From assembly GCA_024743015.1 (NCBI GenBank), contig JANSXJ010000163.1, positions 1-7,766 on the forward strand: DNA of 7,766 nt, given 5' to 3'. Both the position numbers and the translations under genes were made by a program. How positions within the stretch are numbered: position 1 is the first letter of the stretch; each line of letters starts with the position of its first letter. Positions 1 to 5,202 of this stretch are shown here, piece after piece. The DNA comes from Hyphomonas sp. (GTDB lineage Bacteria > Pseudomonadota > Alphaproteobacteria > Caulobacterales > Hyphomonadaceae). Below the pieces are notes generated by a model that was given only the letters and a program-made list of their open reading frames with translations, searched no databases and was not told the DNA's origin.

Positions 1-744
1 CGATCTGCAAGAGCGGGACTCCGTTCGCTTGCGAATTTCGTGTGGCCTCAGCGCTCCATCATTTCGGGCGATCGGCATAGCGGCGATGGTCCACTAACAC
101 CGGACGAGTTTGCGCAGGTAAACTTCCTGAACGGTACTGGGTGTCGCTCGTGCGCCATGCCTTTGGAACTGGACATTGGACAGGAAACCTTGTGCGGGGC
201 ATGCGCATCAAAGGCCCAGAAATGGGATCAGGCGCGCGCGGCAATCGCCTATGATGATATTTCACGTCAGGCTATTCTGGAATTGAAGCATGCGGGCCGA
301 CGTGATGGCCTCGGCACAATGGCGAACTGGATGGCGCTGGCCGGGCGCGAAATCCTGCCGGAAACAGATTGGCTGGTGCCGGTACCACTGCACTATCAAC
401 GTCTGGCATCGCGCGGCTTCAATCAATCTGCCTGGCTCGCGCAAGCTGTTTCACAGAAGACGGGCACATTGGCCCTGGTGGATGCGCTCTCACGCAAACG
501 CAACACGCCGAGCCAGGGTGGGCTCACAGCGCGCCAGAGACGCCGCAACGTGGCGGGTGCGTTCGAAGTTCGCAAATCGCGTCAGGCGCGCATCAAAGGG
601 AGCACGGTCACGCTGGTCGATGATGTTATGACCACTGGCGCCACGCTCGCAGCTTGTGCCAAGGTCCTCAAGAAAGCCGGAGCGACCCGCGTCAACGTGC
701 TGGTGCTCGCACGCGTTGTCAGAGAAGCCGACGTCACCATATAA
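1..744 (+). CDS. comF: ComF family phosphoribosyltransferase-like protein (5' end outside window)
   Basis: The reading frame is open to the left edge. Residues before the first possible in-window start (GTG at 40) already match the family pattern: the segment FVWPQRS corresponds to the usual 'PPRCxxC' start of ComF. The true start therefore lies upstream and the gene is partial here. Counting from the GTG at 40, a zinc ribbon is formed by C35, C38, C52 and C55. It is followed by the 'ARAAIAYDD...ILELKHAGRRD' and 'LVPVPLH..RLASRGFNQS' blocks typical of ComF. A C-terminal type I phosphoribosyltransferase PRPP-binding loop, VTLVDDVMTTGAT, covers about 190-202. ComF proteins are linked to DNA uptake and recombination in competent bacteria; their role in Alphaproteobacteria is unsettled. 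The first zinc ribbon of the family is degenerate here (SxxS in place of CxxC). The gene lies 32 bases before grxC on the same strand, probably in one operon. Identification is firm; the biochemical activity is not established. Confidence 0.93.
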   Translation, partial: RSARAGLRSLANFVWPQRSIISGDRHSGDGPLTPDEFAQVNFLNGTGCRSCAMPLELDIGQETLCGACASKAQKWDQARAAIAYDDISRQAILELKHAGRRDGLGTMANWMALAGREILPETDWLVPVPLHYQRLASRGFNQSAWLAQAVSQKTGTLALVDALSRKRNTPSQGGLTARQRRRNVAGAFEVRKSRQARIKGSTVTLVDDVMTTGATLAACAKVLKKAGATRVNVLVLARVVREADVTI

Positions 745-776
745 GAGGCGAACCGAAACAAAGGATCGCCCAGAAA

Positions 777-1034
777 ATGGCTAAAGTGACCATCTATACC
801 CGCGCATTCTGCCCCTATTGCTCGCGCGCCATGAGCTTGCTCAAGCAAAAGAATGTGGACATCAACCATATTGATGCGGGTATGGATTCGAAGAAAAAAG
901 CTGAAATGATCCAGAAGTCCGGCGGCGCCCGCACTTTTCCGCAGATCTTTGTCGGCGACATCCACATTGGCGGGTGCGATGAGATGATGGCCCTGGAACG
1001 CGCCGGCAAACTGGATGCACTTCTGGCGGCATAA
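777..1034 (+). CDS. grxC: Glutaredoxin 3 (GrxC)
   Basis: This is an 85-residue dithiol glutaredoxin, close to the usual 80-90 residues. The active site is C12-P-Y-C15 in the context TRAFCPYCSRA. The cis-proline motif appears as TFP ('ARTFPQIFVG'), and the C-terminal glutathione-binding turn reads GGCDE where GGxDD/E is typical. Such proteins reduce disulfides and glutathione mixed disulfides in the cytoplasm, taking electrons from glutathione. The frame is open much further upstream, but that extension overlaps comF and has no thioredoxin-fold content. I chose the ATG at 777 because the protein then begins at the canonical first beta strand (MAKVTIYTR), and an AAAGGA ribosome-binding site lies at 760-765. 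The stop codon TAA shares its last base with the ATG of the DUF1178 gene, which indicates translational coupling. The comF-grxC-DUF1178 clustering is familiar in Alphaproteobacteria. Confidence 0.97.
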   Translation: MAKVTIYTRAFCPYCSRAMSLLKQKNVDINHIDAGMDSKKKAEMIQKSGGARTFPQIFVGDIHIGGCDEMMALERAGKLDALLAA

Positions 1035-1471
1035 TGATCAAGTACGCGCTCATCTGCTCCGATTGTGAGGCTGAGTTCGAGGCCTGGTTTGCCTCGTCAG
1101 ATGCCTATGACAAACAGTCTGAGCGCGGACTTGTGGAATGCATTGAGTGCCATGGCACAAATGTCGGCAAAGCGATCATGGCGCCCGCGGTTTCGGGTAC
1201 AAAGAAATCGGGTCCGCCAGATCCCCAAAAAGTGTTTGGCAAGCTCGCTGCCAAGGCTCGCCAGCATGTGGCGGAGAATTTCGATTATGTCGGCGACGGT
1301 TTCGCGACGGAGGCTCGCGCGATGCACTATGGAGAGATCGACCATAAACCGATCTGGGGTGAAACCACCGCCGAAGAGCGCGAGGCGTTGAAGGAAGAGG
1401 GTGTGCCAGCAGAGCCTCTGCATCCGGCGTTCGCGCCGGCGAAGCCGCGCGATGAGGATAAGCTGAACTGA
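1034..1471 (+). CDS. DUF1178 family zinc-ribbon-like protein
   Basis: This 145-residue protein of unknown function matches the DUF1178 family. It opens MIKYALICSDCEAEFEAWF, which carries the first CxxC pair (C8, C11). A second pair, C36/C39, sits in 'GLVECIECHG' and is followed by 'VGKAIMAPAVS', a family hallmark. The four cysteines most likely bind one zinc ion (inference). A short, charged, low-complexity linker follows, then the family-typical helical part ('ARQHVAENFDYVGDGFATEARAMHYGE'), which also holds 'KPIWGETTAEEREALKEEGVP'. The ATG overlaps the grxC stop by one base (TAATG), so translation is probably coupled; no strong separate ribosome-binding site is needed or seen. In many relatives a carbon-nitrogen hydrolase gene lies between grxC and this gene; here it is absent. 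No function should be inferred beyond a likely zinc-binding cytoplasmic protein. Confidence 0.92.
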   Translation: MIKYALICSDCEAEFEAWFASSDAYDKQSERGLVECIECHGTNVGKAIMAPAVSGTKKSGPPDPQKVFGKLAAKARQHVAENFDYVGDGFATEARAMHYGEIDHKPIWGETTAEEREALKEEGVPAEPLHPAFAPAKPRDEDKLN

Positions 1472-1501
1472 CCCTCTCGCCGCGGATTGAGAGCGATCGC
1501 G

Positions 1502-2560
1502 CTAGTTTGCTTCAATAAATGCCACCAAATTCGAGACCAGTTCTTCAGGATTGTCTTCCTGAATGAAGTGATTTCCGCCTGTGATGGTCGTGTGCGGTTG
1601 TCCCTGAGCGCCGGGCACTGTCTCTTGCCAGATCTTATCGCCGCCCGCCGTCACCGGGTCGCTGTCGCCAAAGGCGGTCAGGAAAGGCTTGTCCCAATTG
1701 GCATAGAACTCATCCATGACTTTCTGGTTCTGACGCAATTGCGACGGGACCAGATACGGAAAAACGCGGATCGCGGCCTTGTATTGCTCATCCGGGAAGG
1801 GTGCAGCGTATCCAGCGAGTTCCGCGTCAGACAAGGTCCGGCTCGTCGCTGATTGAAACAGGGTCGGAAGGTCGAAGTTCTCCGAATGCATCGCCCAGGC
1901 GATCCAGCGGGTGAACCGGAACTCTCCATTGTCGGCCACCTGATCCGGCTTGCCTTCGCGCCAGACCGCAAACTTGATCATCGGATAGCCAATCAGACCT
2001 CGCAATCCCCCCGCCGCCGGAAGGCCGGTATTGGAAATCATGATCCGCGCAAACCGATCTGGCTCATTCGCGACGACGCGCAAACCAATTAGGCCGCCCC
2101 AATCCTGCGCGAACAGGGTCGTGTCCTGCAAACCTATCTGGCGGACGAATTCCGTCATCAGGTCGACATGCATCTGATAGTTGTGATCCTTCTGGCGGAG
2201 CGGTTTGTCAGACTTCCCAAAGCCCACCAGATCCGGCGCGATGACGCGATACCCCTGCTCGACTAAAGGCGGAATCATGTGACGGTAGAGATAGCTCCAG
2301 GATGGCTGCCCATGCAGTAGCAGGATGGTCTCGCCATCGCGCGGCCCCTCATCGACATAATGGATCCGGTAGCCTTCCACGTCGGCATAGTTGGGCGCGA
2401 AGGGGTAGTCGACGAGATTGGCAAATCGCTCATCCGGTGTTCGAAGCGCATCAGCCGTTTTCCAACTGGTCGGAGCCTGGAACGAGAATACCGCGATGAT
2501 GGCAATTGCCAGCAAAGCGATCACCACACCTGCGACCCATTTGAGTATTGTCATCACCAT
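1502..2560 (-). CDS. Membrane-anchored alpha/beta hydrolase, haloalkane dehalogenase subfamily I-like
   Basis: This is a 352-residue alpha/beta hydrolase closely resembling DhlA-type (HLD-I) haloalkane dehalogenases. Residues 5-27 form one hydrophobic helix with no obvious signal-peptidase site, so the enzyme is probably anchored with its catalytic domain in the periplasm. The core begins near residue 58. Visible elements are the oxyanion/HGxP motif 'HGQPSWSYLYR' at 83-93, the nucleophile elbow 'QDWGG' with D153 and halide-contacting W154, and a cap-domain tryptophan W219 (or W222) aligning with the second halide ligand. The cap also carries 'YAAPFPD' (251-257). The catalytic acid is D301 in 'GDSDPVT' and the base H331 in 'GGNHFIQED'. 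All residues needed for SN2 dehalogenation through an alkyl-enzyme ester are thus present, but substrate and true activity are unknown; an epoxide-hydrolase or ester role cannot be excluded. The frame extends to 2608, but the ATG at 2560 is preceded by AGGAAGGA with 8 bases of spacing, so I start there. The gene is convergent with the DUF1178 gene and appears monocistronic. Confidence 0.88.
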   Translation of the reverse strand: MVMTILKWVAGVVIALLAIAIIAVFSFQAPTSWKTADALRTPDERFANLVDYPFAPNYADVEGYRIHYVDEGPRDGETILLLHGQPSWSYLYRHMIPPLVEQGYRVIAPDLVGFGKSDKPLRQKDHNYQMHVDLMTEFVRQIGLQDTTLFAQDWGGLIGLRVVANEPDRFARIMISNTGLPAAGGLRGLIGYPMIKFAVWREGKPDQVADNGEFRFTRWIAWAMHSENFDLPTLFQSATSRTLSDAELAGYAAPFPDEQYKAAIRVFPYLVPSQLRQNQKVMDEFYANWDKPFLTAFGDSDPVTAGGDKIWQETVPGAQGQPHTTITGGNHFIQEDNPEELVSNLVAFIEAN

Positions 2561-2682
2561 TGTTCTGATCCTTCCTGTCTCCGTCTTGCGGACACGTCTA
2601 ACACACAAGCATAGTCCTATCGCATTTGATCATTGAAACGCCTTCAGCCCGCGAATTCAAAACACAATTGCCCAAATCCCAC

Positions 2683-2702
2683 TCGTTCGAACGATAATAT
2701 CG
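2683..2702. promoter_or_regulatory. Overlapping palindromes, possible operator
   Basis: A perfect 12-base palindrome, TCGTTCGAACGA (2683-2694), overlaps a second inverted repeat, CGATA-A-TATCG (2692-2702). They lie about 125 bases upstream of the hydrolase start and 53 bases upstream of the ATG of the possible small ORF, so a regulator binding here could act on either strand. I could not match this to a named operator. It does not fit the alphaproteobacterial LexA pattern of direct GTTC half-sites spaced by seven bases. Confidence 0.35.
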
Positions 2703-2754
2703 CGAATTTCCCGTTAGAGGCGAAACTGGCATAGTCTTTGCTTCGCTACTCCAC

Positions 2755-2934
2755 ATGAGTAGACGTAGCCGAGTCATCCGTTTTCCTGTTGATCGTACAG
2801 GGCCTGCGCGCGAAGCACAGAGCGCCGAGCGCGTTACCAAACGTGTCAATGCACTGCCGGATGCCATCCAGGAATTGGACGTCGCGTGGATCTTCAAAAT
2901 GGCGGAACAACGTCGACTTAAAACACGGCCTTGA
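2755..2934 (+). CDS. Possible small protein, 59 residues, unknown function
   Basis: An ATG-initiated frame of 59 codons encodes a basic N-terminus (MSRRSRVIRFPVDR). A stretch that looks helical and amphipathic follows, rich in A, E, R and Q ('AREAQSAERVTKRVNALPD', then 'AIQELDVAWIFKMAEQRRLK'), and the protein ends KTRP. I do not recognise the family. In favour: it lies on the same strand as, and about 70 bases before, a good intrinsic terminator, in a gap where no other plus-strand gene exists, and its middle part uses G/C-ending codons. Against: no clear Shine-Dalgarno sequence precedes the ATG, G/C at third positions is only about half overall, and the frame is short enough to arise by chance. 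It could be a decayed gene remnant, or the transcript could be a non-coding RNA. Confidence 0.28.
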   Translation: MSRRSRVIRFPVDRTGPAREAQSAERVTKRVNALPDAIQELDVAWIFKMAEQRRLKTRP

Positions 2935-2940
2935 GCAACC

Positions 2941-2998
2941 GGGGCACTGGGGACGAGTGCATGGGGCAAGCAAATGGGGACGAGAGAATGGGGACGGG
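2941..2998 (+). repeat. G-run quasi-tandem repeat, potential G-quadruplex
   Basis: Five GGGG runs start at 2941, 2949, 2963, 2976 and 2990, with a final GGG at 2996. The last four GGGG runs are spaced 14, 13 and 14 bases apart, and the repeated core reads TGGGGACGAG (exact at 2948 and 2975; TGGGGACGGG at 2989; ATGGGGCAAG at 2961). Such strand-biased G tracts could fold into a quadruplex in the plus strand or its RNA. The ~14-base degenerate period suggests a decayed short tandem repeat. The segment lies between the possible small ORF and the terminator. Confidence 0.55.
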
Positions 2999-3002
2999 AA
3001 AG

Positions 3003-3029
3003 ACCTCGGCGATTTTGCCGGGGTTTTTT
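3003..3029 (+). terminator. Rho-independent terminator, plus strand
   Basis: An 8-base-pair stem pairs ACCTCGGC (3003-3010) with GCCGGGGT (3017-3024) around a GATTTT loop, with one G-U wobble. It runs straight into six T residues (3024-3029). The U-tract is on the plus strand, so it ends a rightward transcript even though both flanking genes read leftward. It begins only 4 bases beyond the queD stop codon. On the minus strand it has an A-C mismatch and the weak tract TCTTTCCC, so it may also act, less efficiently, as the end of the queCED operon. Confidence 0.75.
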
Positions 3030-3033
3030 CTTA

Positions 3034-3453
3034 TTAAACGACCAGAACGCAGGCCTCATCGAGGCTCGGACGCGCGAGAGACACGCGCTTCAAGCCAGGA
3101 AGCTTCGGCTTGAGGTCATTGGCAGCCCATAGCGCGATACGCTCCAGAGTGGGCACGCTCAGTCCGTCGATTTCATTCAGAAGGCGATGGTCGAGCTTCG
3201 CGGCGGTCGCCGCAAGAATGGCAGATAAGTCAGAAAAGTCCTGAACCCACTCGGCGCCAGGTTGCACCGTACCCGCTACCGTCGCTTCCAGGCGGAAGGA
3301 ATGACCGTGCATATTCCGATAAGGATGCCCCTCAGGCTTGCCGCTCATGAAATGCGCAGCTTCGAACGTCACCGCCTTGGTGATTTCGAACACCTGTCCT
3401 TCAACTTTCAGGGCAGTCCGATCAGTTTGTGTGTCTGTAAGCTCAGTCGCCAT
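3034..3453 (-). CDS. queD: 6-carboxytetrahydropterin synthase-like protein (QueD)
   Basis: This is a 139-residue member of the PTPS/QueD family, which converts dihydroneopterin triphosphate to 6-carboxytetrahydropterin at the start of queuosine/preQ0 synthesis. Zinc ligands are H34 ('FEAAHFM') and H49/H51 ('MHGHSF'). The conserved D88-H89 ('KLDHRLLNEI') and 'PTLERIA' blocks are present. Unusually, the catalytic cysteine of the CxxxHGH motif is replaced by tyrosine (Y45 in 'GHPYRNMHGH'), and the C-terminal 'KET'-type glutamate segment reads 'ARPSLDEAC'. A frame start at 3471 uses TTG; the ATG at 3453 is preferred although its ribosome-binding site is weak. A GTG at 3390 would give 118 residues, nearer the E. 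coli length, and would remove the 46-base overlap with queE. It is the last gene of a queC-queE-queD operon, which supports the functional assignment despite the substitutions. Confidence 0.88.
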   Translation of the reverse strand: MATELTDTQTDRTALKVEGQVFEITKAVTFEAAHFMSGKPEGHPYRNMHGHSFRLEATVAGTVQPGAEWVQDFSDLSAILAATAAKLDHRLLNEIDGLSVPTLERIALWAANDLKPKLPGLKRVSLARPSLDEACVLVV

Positions 3454-4058
3454 TTTGGGTGCTTCATACAATAGTCGGCCGCAGCCGCGATGTTCTGGGC
3501 CTGCGCCCTATCATCTTTGGGTTGGAGAAAAAAGTGTTGAAACTGCAAGCTTTCAAACCGCTGCGGCTGTGCCTCGGGTTCATCTTGAGGAAAGACCAGC
3601 TTCAGTTCATGGCCATTCTTCTGCTTGAGAGGGGCGTTCGCTTTTGGGCTGACACAGATCCAGTCCAGGCCTTCAGGGGCTTCCAGCGTGCCATTGGTTT
3701 CAACCCCAATCTCAAAACCGGCCACCTTTAGCGAGGCAATCAGGTCCGGATCAAGCTGCAGAAGCGGCTCGCCGCCTGTACAGATCACATAAGGCTGGCC
3801 GCCACGGGGCGCGCCCTCATTCCAGACGCGAAGTACATGCGTGGCAAGCGCGCCCGGGCCCGCGAACTTTCCGCCATTCTCGCCGTCCGTACCGACAAAG
3901 TCTGTGTCGCAAAAATTGCAGACGGCTTTGGGCCGATCGCGTTCCAGACCTGACCACAGATTACAGCCAGCGAACCGCAGGAATACAGCAGCGCGGCCGG
4001 TTTGCGCGCCCTCGCCCTGCAGCGTCACATAGGCTTCCTTGACCGAGTAGACCTTCAC
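3408..4058 (-). CDS. queE: 7-carboxy-7-deazaguanine synthase (radical SAM, QueE)
   Basis: This is a 216-residue radical SAM enzyme that contracts 6-carboxytetrahydropterin to 7-carboxy-7-deazaguanine. The start is the GTG at 4058: the protein then begins [17 protein letters not shown], matching the family N-terminus, AGGTGG lies just upstream, and the GTG overlaps the queC stop as GTGA (4055-4058). The [4Fe-4S] cluster motif is C32-x14-C47-x2-C50, the expanded arrangement known from Burkholderia-type QueE, where ordinary radical SAM proteins have CX3CX2C. The SAM-binding motif TGGEP is at 94-98, followed by 'LLQLD', and 'GVETNGT' comes further on. The C-terminal part carries 'WICVSPKAN' and 'HFFLQPKDD'. 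Length and motifs indicate an intact enzyme. It is translationally coupled to queC and its 3' end overlaps queD. A longer frame reaching 4118 lies inside queC and is not needed. Confidence 0.95.
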   Translation of the reverse strand: MKVYSVKEAYVTLQGEGAQTGRAAVFLRFAGCNLWSGLERDRPKAVCNFCDTDFVGTDGENGGKFAGPGALATHVLRVWNEGAPRGGQPYVICTGGEPLLQLDPDLIASLKVAGFEIGVETNGTLEAPEGLDWICVSPKANAPLKQKNGHELKLVFPQDEPEAQPQRFESLQFQHFFLQPKDDRAQAQNIAAAADYCMKHPKWRLSLQTHKLIGLP

Positions 4059-4762
4059 GCCGCCACCTGCGCACGCCACTTCTGATACCCGTTCGCACGC
4101 AACTCGCAGGCCGGGCAATCCCCGCAGCCATAACCCCAGTCATGACGATGCTCCCGGTTCCCGAGATAGCAGGTGTGGGTTTCCTCGATCACCAGGTCTA
4201 CGAGCGCTGTTCCGCCGAGCGTTTCCGCGAGTTCCCAGGTTTCAGCCTTGTCGAGCCACATGAGTGGCGTCTCGATACTGTATGGACGATCCATACCGCG
4301 CGCGAGCGTCAGTTCCTGCGCGTCCATCGTCTCGCGTCGACAATCGGGATAGCCTGAATAGTCGGTTTCGCACATCCCACCGACAAGCGAGGTAATGCCG
4401 CGACGCCACGCAATCGCGCCCGCCAATGTCAGGAAAAGCAGGTTGCGCCCCGGCACGAATGTGTTTGGCAGGCCGTTCTCGGCAATCTCAATTTCTGTTT
4501 CGGACGTCATCGCCGTTTCGCTGATCTCGCTCAGGACGGAGACATCACACATATGATCTTCGCCTAGCTTGCCTGCCCAATCGGGAAAGCGCGCCTTTAG
4601 CGCTGAGAGGATTTTCGGGCGGCAGTCGAGCTCGACGGAGTGGCGTTGGCCATAGTCGAAGCCGACCGTTTCAACCCGGTCATATCGCGCCAGTGCATGT
4701 GCGAGACATATCGTCGAATCCTGCCCCCCAGAAAACAGAACAAGCGCTGAAGTGTCAGTCAT
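4055..4762 (-). CDS. queC: 7-cyano-7-deazaguanine (preQ0) synthase (QueC)
   Basis: This 235-residue adenine-nucleotide alpha-hydrolase family enzyme uses ATP and ammonia to turn 7-carboxy-7-deazaguanine into preQ0 in the cytoplasm. The PP-loop SGGQDST occupies residues 11-17, followed by '[13 protein letters not shown]'. '[20 protein letters not shown]' and '[15 protein letters not shown]' are family signatures. A zinc site is formed by C198, C213, C216 and C219 in 'HTCYL...[11 protein letters not shown]'. The length is normal. The ATG at 4762 gives the canonical N-terminus; only a weak GAGAG element precedes it. It is the first gene of the queC-queE-queD operon, and its TGA overlaps the queE GTG by four bases. 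The product preQ0 would feed queuosine tRNA modification via QueF and Tgt, which are not in this window. Confidence 0.97.
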   Translation of the reverse strand: MTDTSALVLFSGGQDSTICLAHALARYDRVETVGFDYGQRHSVELDCRPKILSALKARFPDWAGKLGEDHMCDVSVLSEISETAMTSETEIEIAENGLPNTFVPGRNLLFLTLAGAIAWRRGITSLVGGMCETDYSGYPDCRRETMDAQELTLARGMDRPYSIETPLMWLDKAETWELAETLGGTALVDLVIEETHTCYLGNREHRHDWGYGCGDCPACELRANGYQKWRAQVAA

Positions 4763-4807
4763 TTCTATGTATCGCTCTCAATTGGCCCATGAAATCGAGC
4801 CCCTCAT

Positions 4808-4837
4808 ATCTTATCAGGCTTGTGCACCAAATGTCAC
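4808..4837 (-). promoter_or_regulatory. Candidate promoter of the queCED operon
   Basis: Reading leftward, a -35-like GTGACA (4837-4832) and a -10-like TAAGAT (4813-4808) are separated by 18 bases, which would place the transcription start about 40 bases upstream of the queC ATG. The boxes match consensus at 5/6 and 4/6 positions. The placement is sensible, but it is not the only possible pair in this AT-richer stretch. No preQ1-type riboswitch was recognised in the leader. Confidence 0.35.
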
Positions 4838-5091
4838 ACTCGGACACCACAATCGACCAGAAGTGGTGCCGTTTGGTTGACAAAGACCCGCGTCTGCCAG
4901 TGTCTTGTGCTCAATGGCCGTCCCACGCAAGATGGGTTGGTCGTCAGGAACCGCAATGACGTGGCCTGCCAAAAACAAGGGCAGGTTGCGGATAGCACGC
5001 CAGTTAAAGCTGCATGGCCGGGGATCCTGACGCAGATAGCTAAGGCGTGCGATGCTTGAGAAGCGTGTCACGGCCTCAAAAGCTCAAGGGG

Positions 5092-5153
5092 CCCCGCGAC
5101 GCGCGGGGGAGAGAGGGGAAGGACGATCCGTCAGGGTCGTCCTTCTTTCTTTT
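5092..5153 (+). terminator. Tandem hairpins ending in a strong Rho-independent terminator
   Basis: The first hairpin pairs CCCCGCG (5092-5098) with CGCGGGG (5102-5108) around a three-base loop. The second is a 12-base-pair stem: GAAGGACGATCC (5118-5129) with GGGTCGTCCTTC (5134-5145), one G-U pair and a GTCA tetraloop. It is followed by TTTCTTTT (5146-5153). The U-tract is only on the plus strand, so it stops rightward transcription 49 bases before the dehydrogenase start. With no plus-strand gene recognised upstream, this is either the 3' end of a small RNA or the expression platform of an attenuated leader. Confidence 0.85.
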
Positions 5154-5202
5154 ACGGGCAAAACTCCTATGTTGAGCGCAACAATAAATTCTGGAGCTCA
5201 CG

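Larger units (their letters stand above)
2561..3033. other. Intergenic region with palindromes, possible small ORF, G-rich repeat and plus-strand terminator
   Basis: These 473 bases separate two minus-strand genes. The part nearest the hydrolase (2561-2680) should hold its promoter, but I could not find convincing -35/-10 boxes there. The rest holds overlapping palindromes (2683-2702), a plus-strand ORF of 59 codons (2755-2934), a G-run quasi-repeat (2941-2998) and an intrinsic terminator reading on the plus strand (3003-3029). Together these suggest an independent plus-strand transcript. Longer minus-strand frames (2598-3059 and 2746-2973) cross the region, but they run through the terminator or begin at a TTG in the G-run repeat and look like chance. 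Confidence 0.6.
4763..5202. other. Intergenic region between divergent queC and sugar dehydrogenase genes
   Basis: These 440 bases separate two genes that diverge. The left end holds the likely queC promoter. The right part holds two hairpins and a strong plus-strand terminator (5092-5153), then the ribosome-binding site GGAG of the next gene. A perfect TTGACA at 4877-4882 is a possible plus-strand -35 box but lacks a good -10. Short frames cross the middle: minus 4814-5071, 85 codons from GTG, with G/C-rich third positions only in its first two thirds; and plus 4820-5059 from TTG. Neither has a usable ribosome-binding site or recognisable domain. I see no tRNA, SRP RNA or other named RNA here. 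Confidence 0.6.

Noticed and set aside
1472..1501. Terminator between the convergent DUF1178 and hydrolase genes
   Set aside because: CTCTC/GAGAG and the palindrome GCGATCGC (1493-1500) can pair weakly, but there is no U-tract on either strand, so I do not call a terminator.
2746..2973. Minus-strand frame of 75 codons opposite the possible small ORF
   Set aside because: It starts at a TTG inside the G-run repeat without a ribosome-binding site, and the only terminator nearby reads on the opposite strand.
2598..3059. Long minus-strand frame of 153 codons in the gap before the hydrolase
   Set aside because: It runs through the terminator hairpin and the G-run repeat, overlaps the 3' end of queD, shows no domain and has an erratic composition.
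4738..4840. preQ1 riboswitch upstream of queC
   Set aside because: I looked for the C-rich loop and A-rich tail of preQ1 aptamers between the candidate promoter and the queC start and did not find them; the leader is only about 40 bases.
4814..5071. Minus-strand frame of 85 codons from a GTG in the queC upstream gap
   Set aside because: Third-position G/C is good only in its first part, the GAGG element is just two bases from the GTG, no family is recognisable, and it would cover the likely queC promoter.
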